Below, one piece after another: positions 5,439-5,724 of a DNA stretch of 5,724 nt. The stretch is taken from the NCBI GenBank assembly GCA_002699725.1, contig PACE01000032.1, forward strand, positions 39,875 to 45,598. Reading direction: 5' to 3'. The notes beneath the pieces are model-generated. The model was not told where the DNA came from and did not search any database. It was given only the letters and a program-made list of their open reading frames with translations. Positions within the stretch are counted from its first letter, which is position 1; each line of letters opens with the position of its first letter. The translations under genes were made by a program, and so were the position numbers. The stretch comes from Acidimicrobiaceae bacterium (GTDB lineage Bacteria > Actinomycetota > Acidimicrobiia > Acidimicrobiales > MedAcidi-G1).

Positions 5439-5724
5439 TCAGGCCACGGCGAAGTTGGCGGCCAACCAGCCGAGGAGGCCGGCATACAGAACGACCAGAA
5501 TTGCAGCCTCTAGCCGGCCAATCCGCTTGCCGGTGCCCATGCCCCCGATGACTCCCCAAGACACGGCGACCATGACGAGCAGTGGCGCACCTGGCAGTCC
5601 TGACACCTCGTCGTACGGAGTCGCACCGTTGAAGAAGAACACCGCCGCCCCGACCATGAGGCTGTTGAAGAGGTTGGAGCCCAGCAGGTTGCCAAGGATT
5701 AGCCCCGACTCGCCCCTTCGGGCG
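5439..5724 (-). CDS. Na+/Ca2+ exchanger family protein, C-terminal part
   Basis: Only the last 94 residues are in the window; the 5' end lies beyond the right edge. The reading frame begins before the first in-window ATG (5657), because the codons from 5723 inward encode ARRGESGL followed by GNLLGSNLFNSL. This is the second alpha-repeat signature (G-N-x3-GSN-x-FN) of the Ca2+:cation antiporter (CaCA) family, whose members exchange Ca2+ for Na+ or H+ across the cytoplasmic membrane. Three hydrophobic segments are visible: the signature helix running into FFF, PLLVMVAVSWGVIGGMG, and the C-terminal AAILVVLYAGLLGWLAANF, which fits the end of a YrbG-like antiporter. Ion specificity cannot be judged from this fragment. 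It is read in the same direction as rimO with a 47-nt gap, but a functional link to rimO is not expected. Confidence 0.82.
   Translation of the reverse strand, partial: ARRGESGLILGNLLGSNLFNSLMVGAAVFFFNGATPYDEVSGLPGAPLLVMVAVSWGVIGGMGTGKRIGRLEAAILVVLYAGLLGWLAANFAVA

Overview
This is a GC-rich, tightly packed chromosomal window, most likely from an actinobacterium. The evidence is high GC, GTG starts, a mycobacterial-type SOS box (GAAC-N4-GTTC) in front of recA, and a rimO-pgsA-cinA ... recA order like the conserved actinobacterial ftsK-rimO-pgsA-cinA-recA neighbourhood. An uncultured member of the Acidimicrobiia is a plausible guess, but the window cannot settle this.

Layout from the right edge, in the direction most genes are read (minus strand): the last 94 residues of a Na+/Ca2+-exchanger-family membrane protein (5724-5439, cut by the window edge); rimO, the uS12 methylthiotransferase (5391-4141); pgsA, a CDP-alcohol phosphatidyltransferase, whose GTG start overlaps the rimO stop by 4 nt (4144-3572); cinA (GTG start, 3549-2305); and thpR, an RNA 2',3'-cyclic phosphodiesterase (GTG start, 2292-1801). 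rimO to thpR have gaps of at most 22 nt and look like one operon. msrB (methionine-R-sulfoxide reductase) lies on the plus strand (1393-1800), and its stop codon abuts the convergent thpR stop. recA lies on the minus strand (1194-10), divergent from msrB.

The only substantial non-coding region is the 198-bp recA/msrB divergent interval (1195-1392). It holds a textbook actinobacterial LexA operator inside the spacer of a plausible recA promoter, a recA leader of about 130 nt with two small hairpins, and a possible -10 box placed so that msrB would be transcribed without a leader.

Functionally this is a housekeeping and stress-repair neighbourhood: DNA repair (RecA), protein repair (MsrB), nucleotide and NAD salvage (CinA), RNA end processing (ThpR), ribosomal protein modification (RimO) and phospholipid synthesis (PgsA). 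I see no previously undescribed system, mobile element, CRISPR array, tRNA or rRNA. The points of interest are regulatory and architectural: possible SOS/redox crosstalk at the shared promoter region, msrB placed where a ClgR-type regulator often lies, and a short tandem repeat in the RecA tail.
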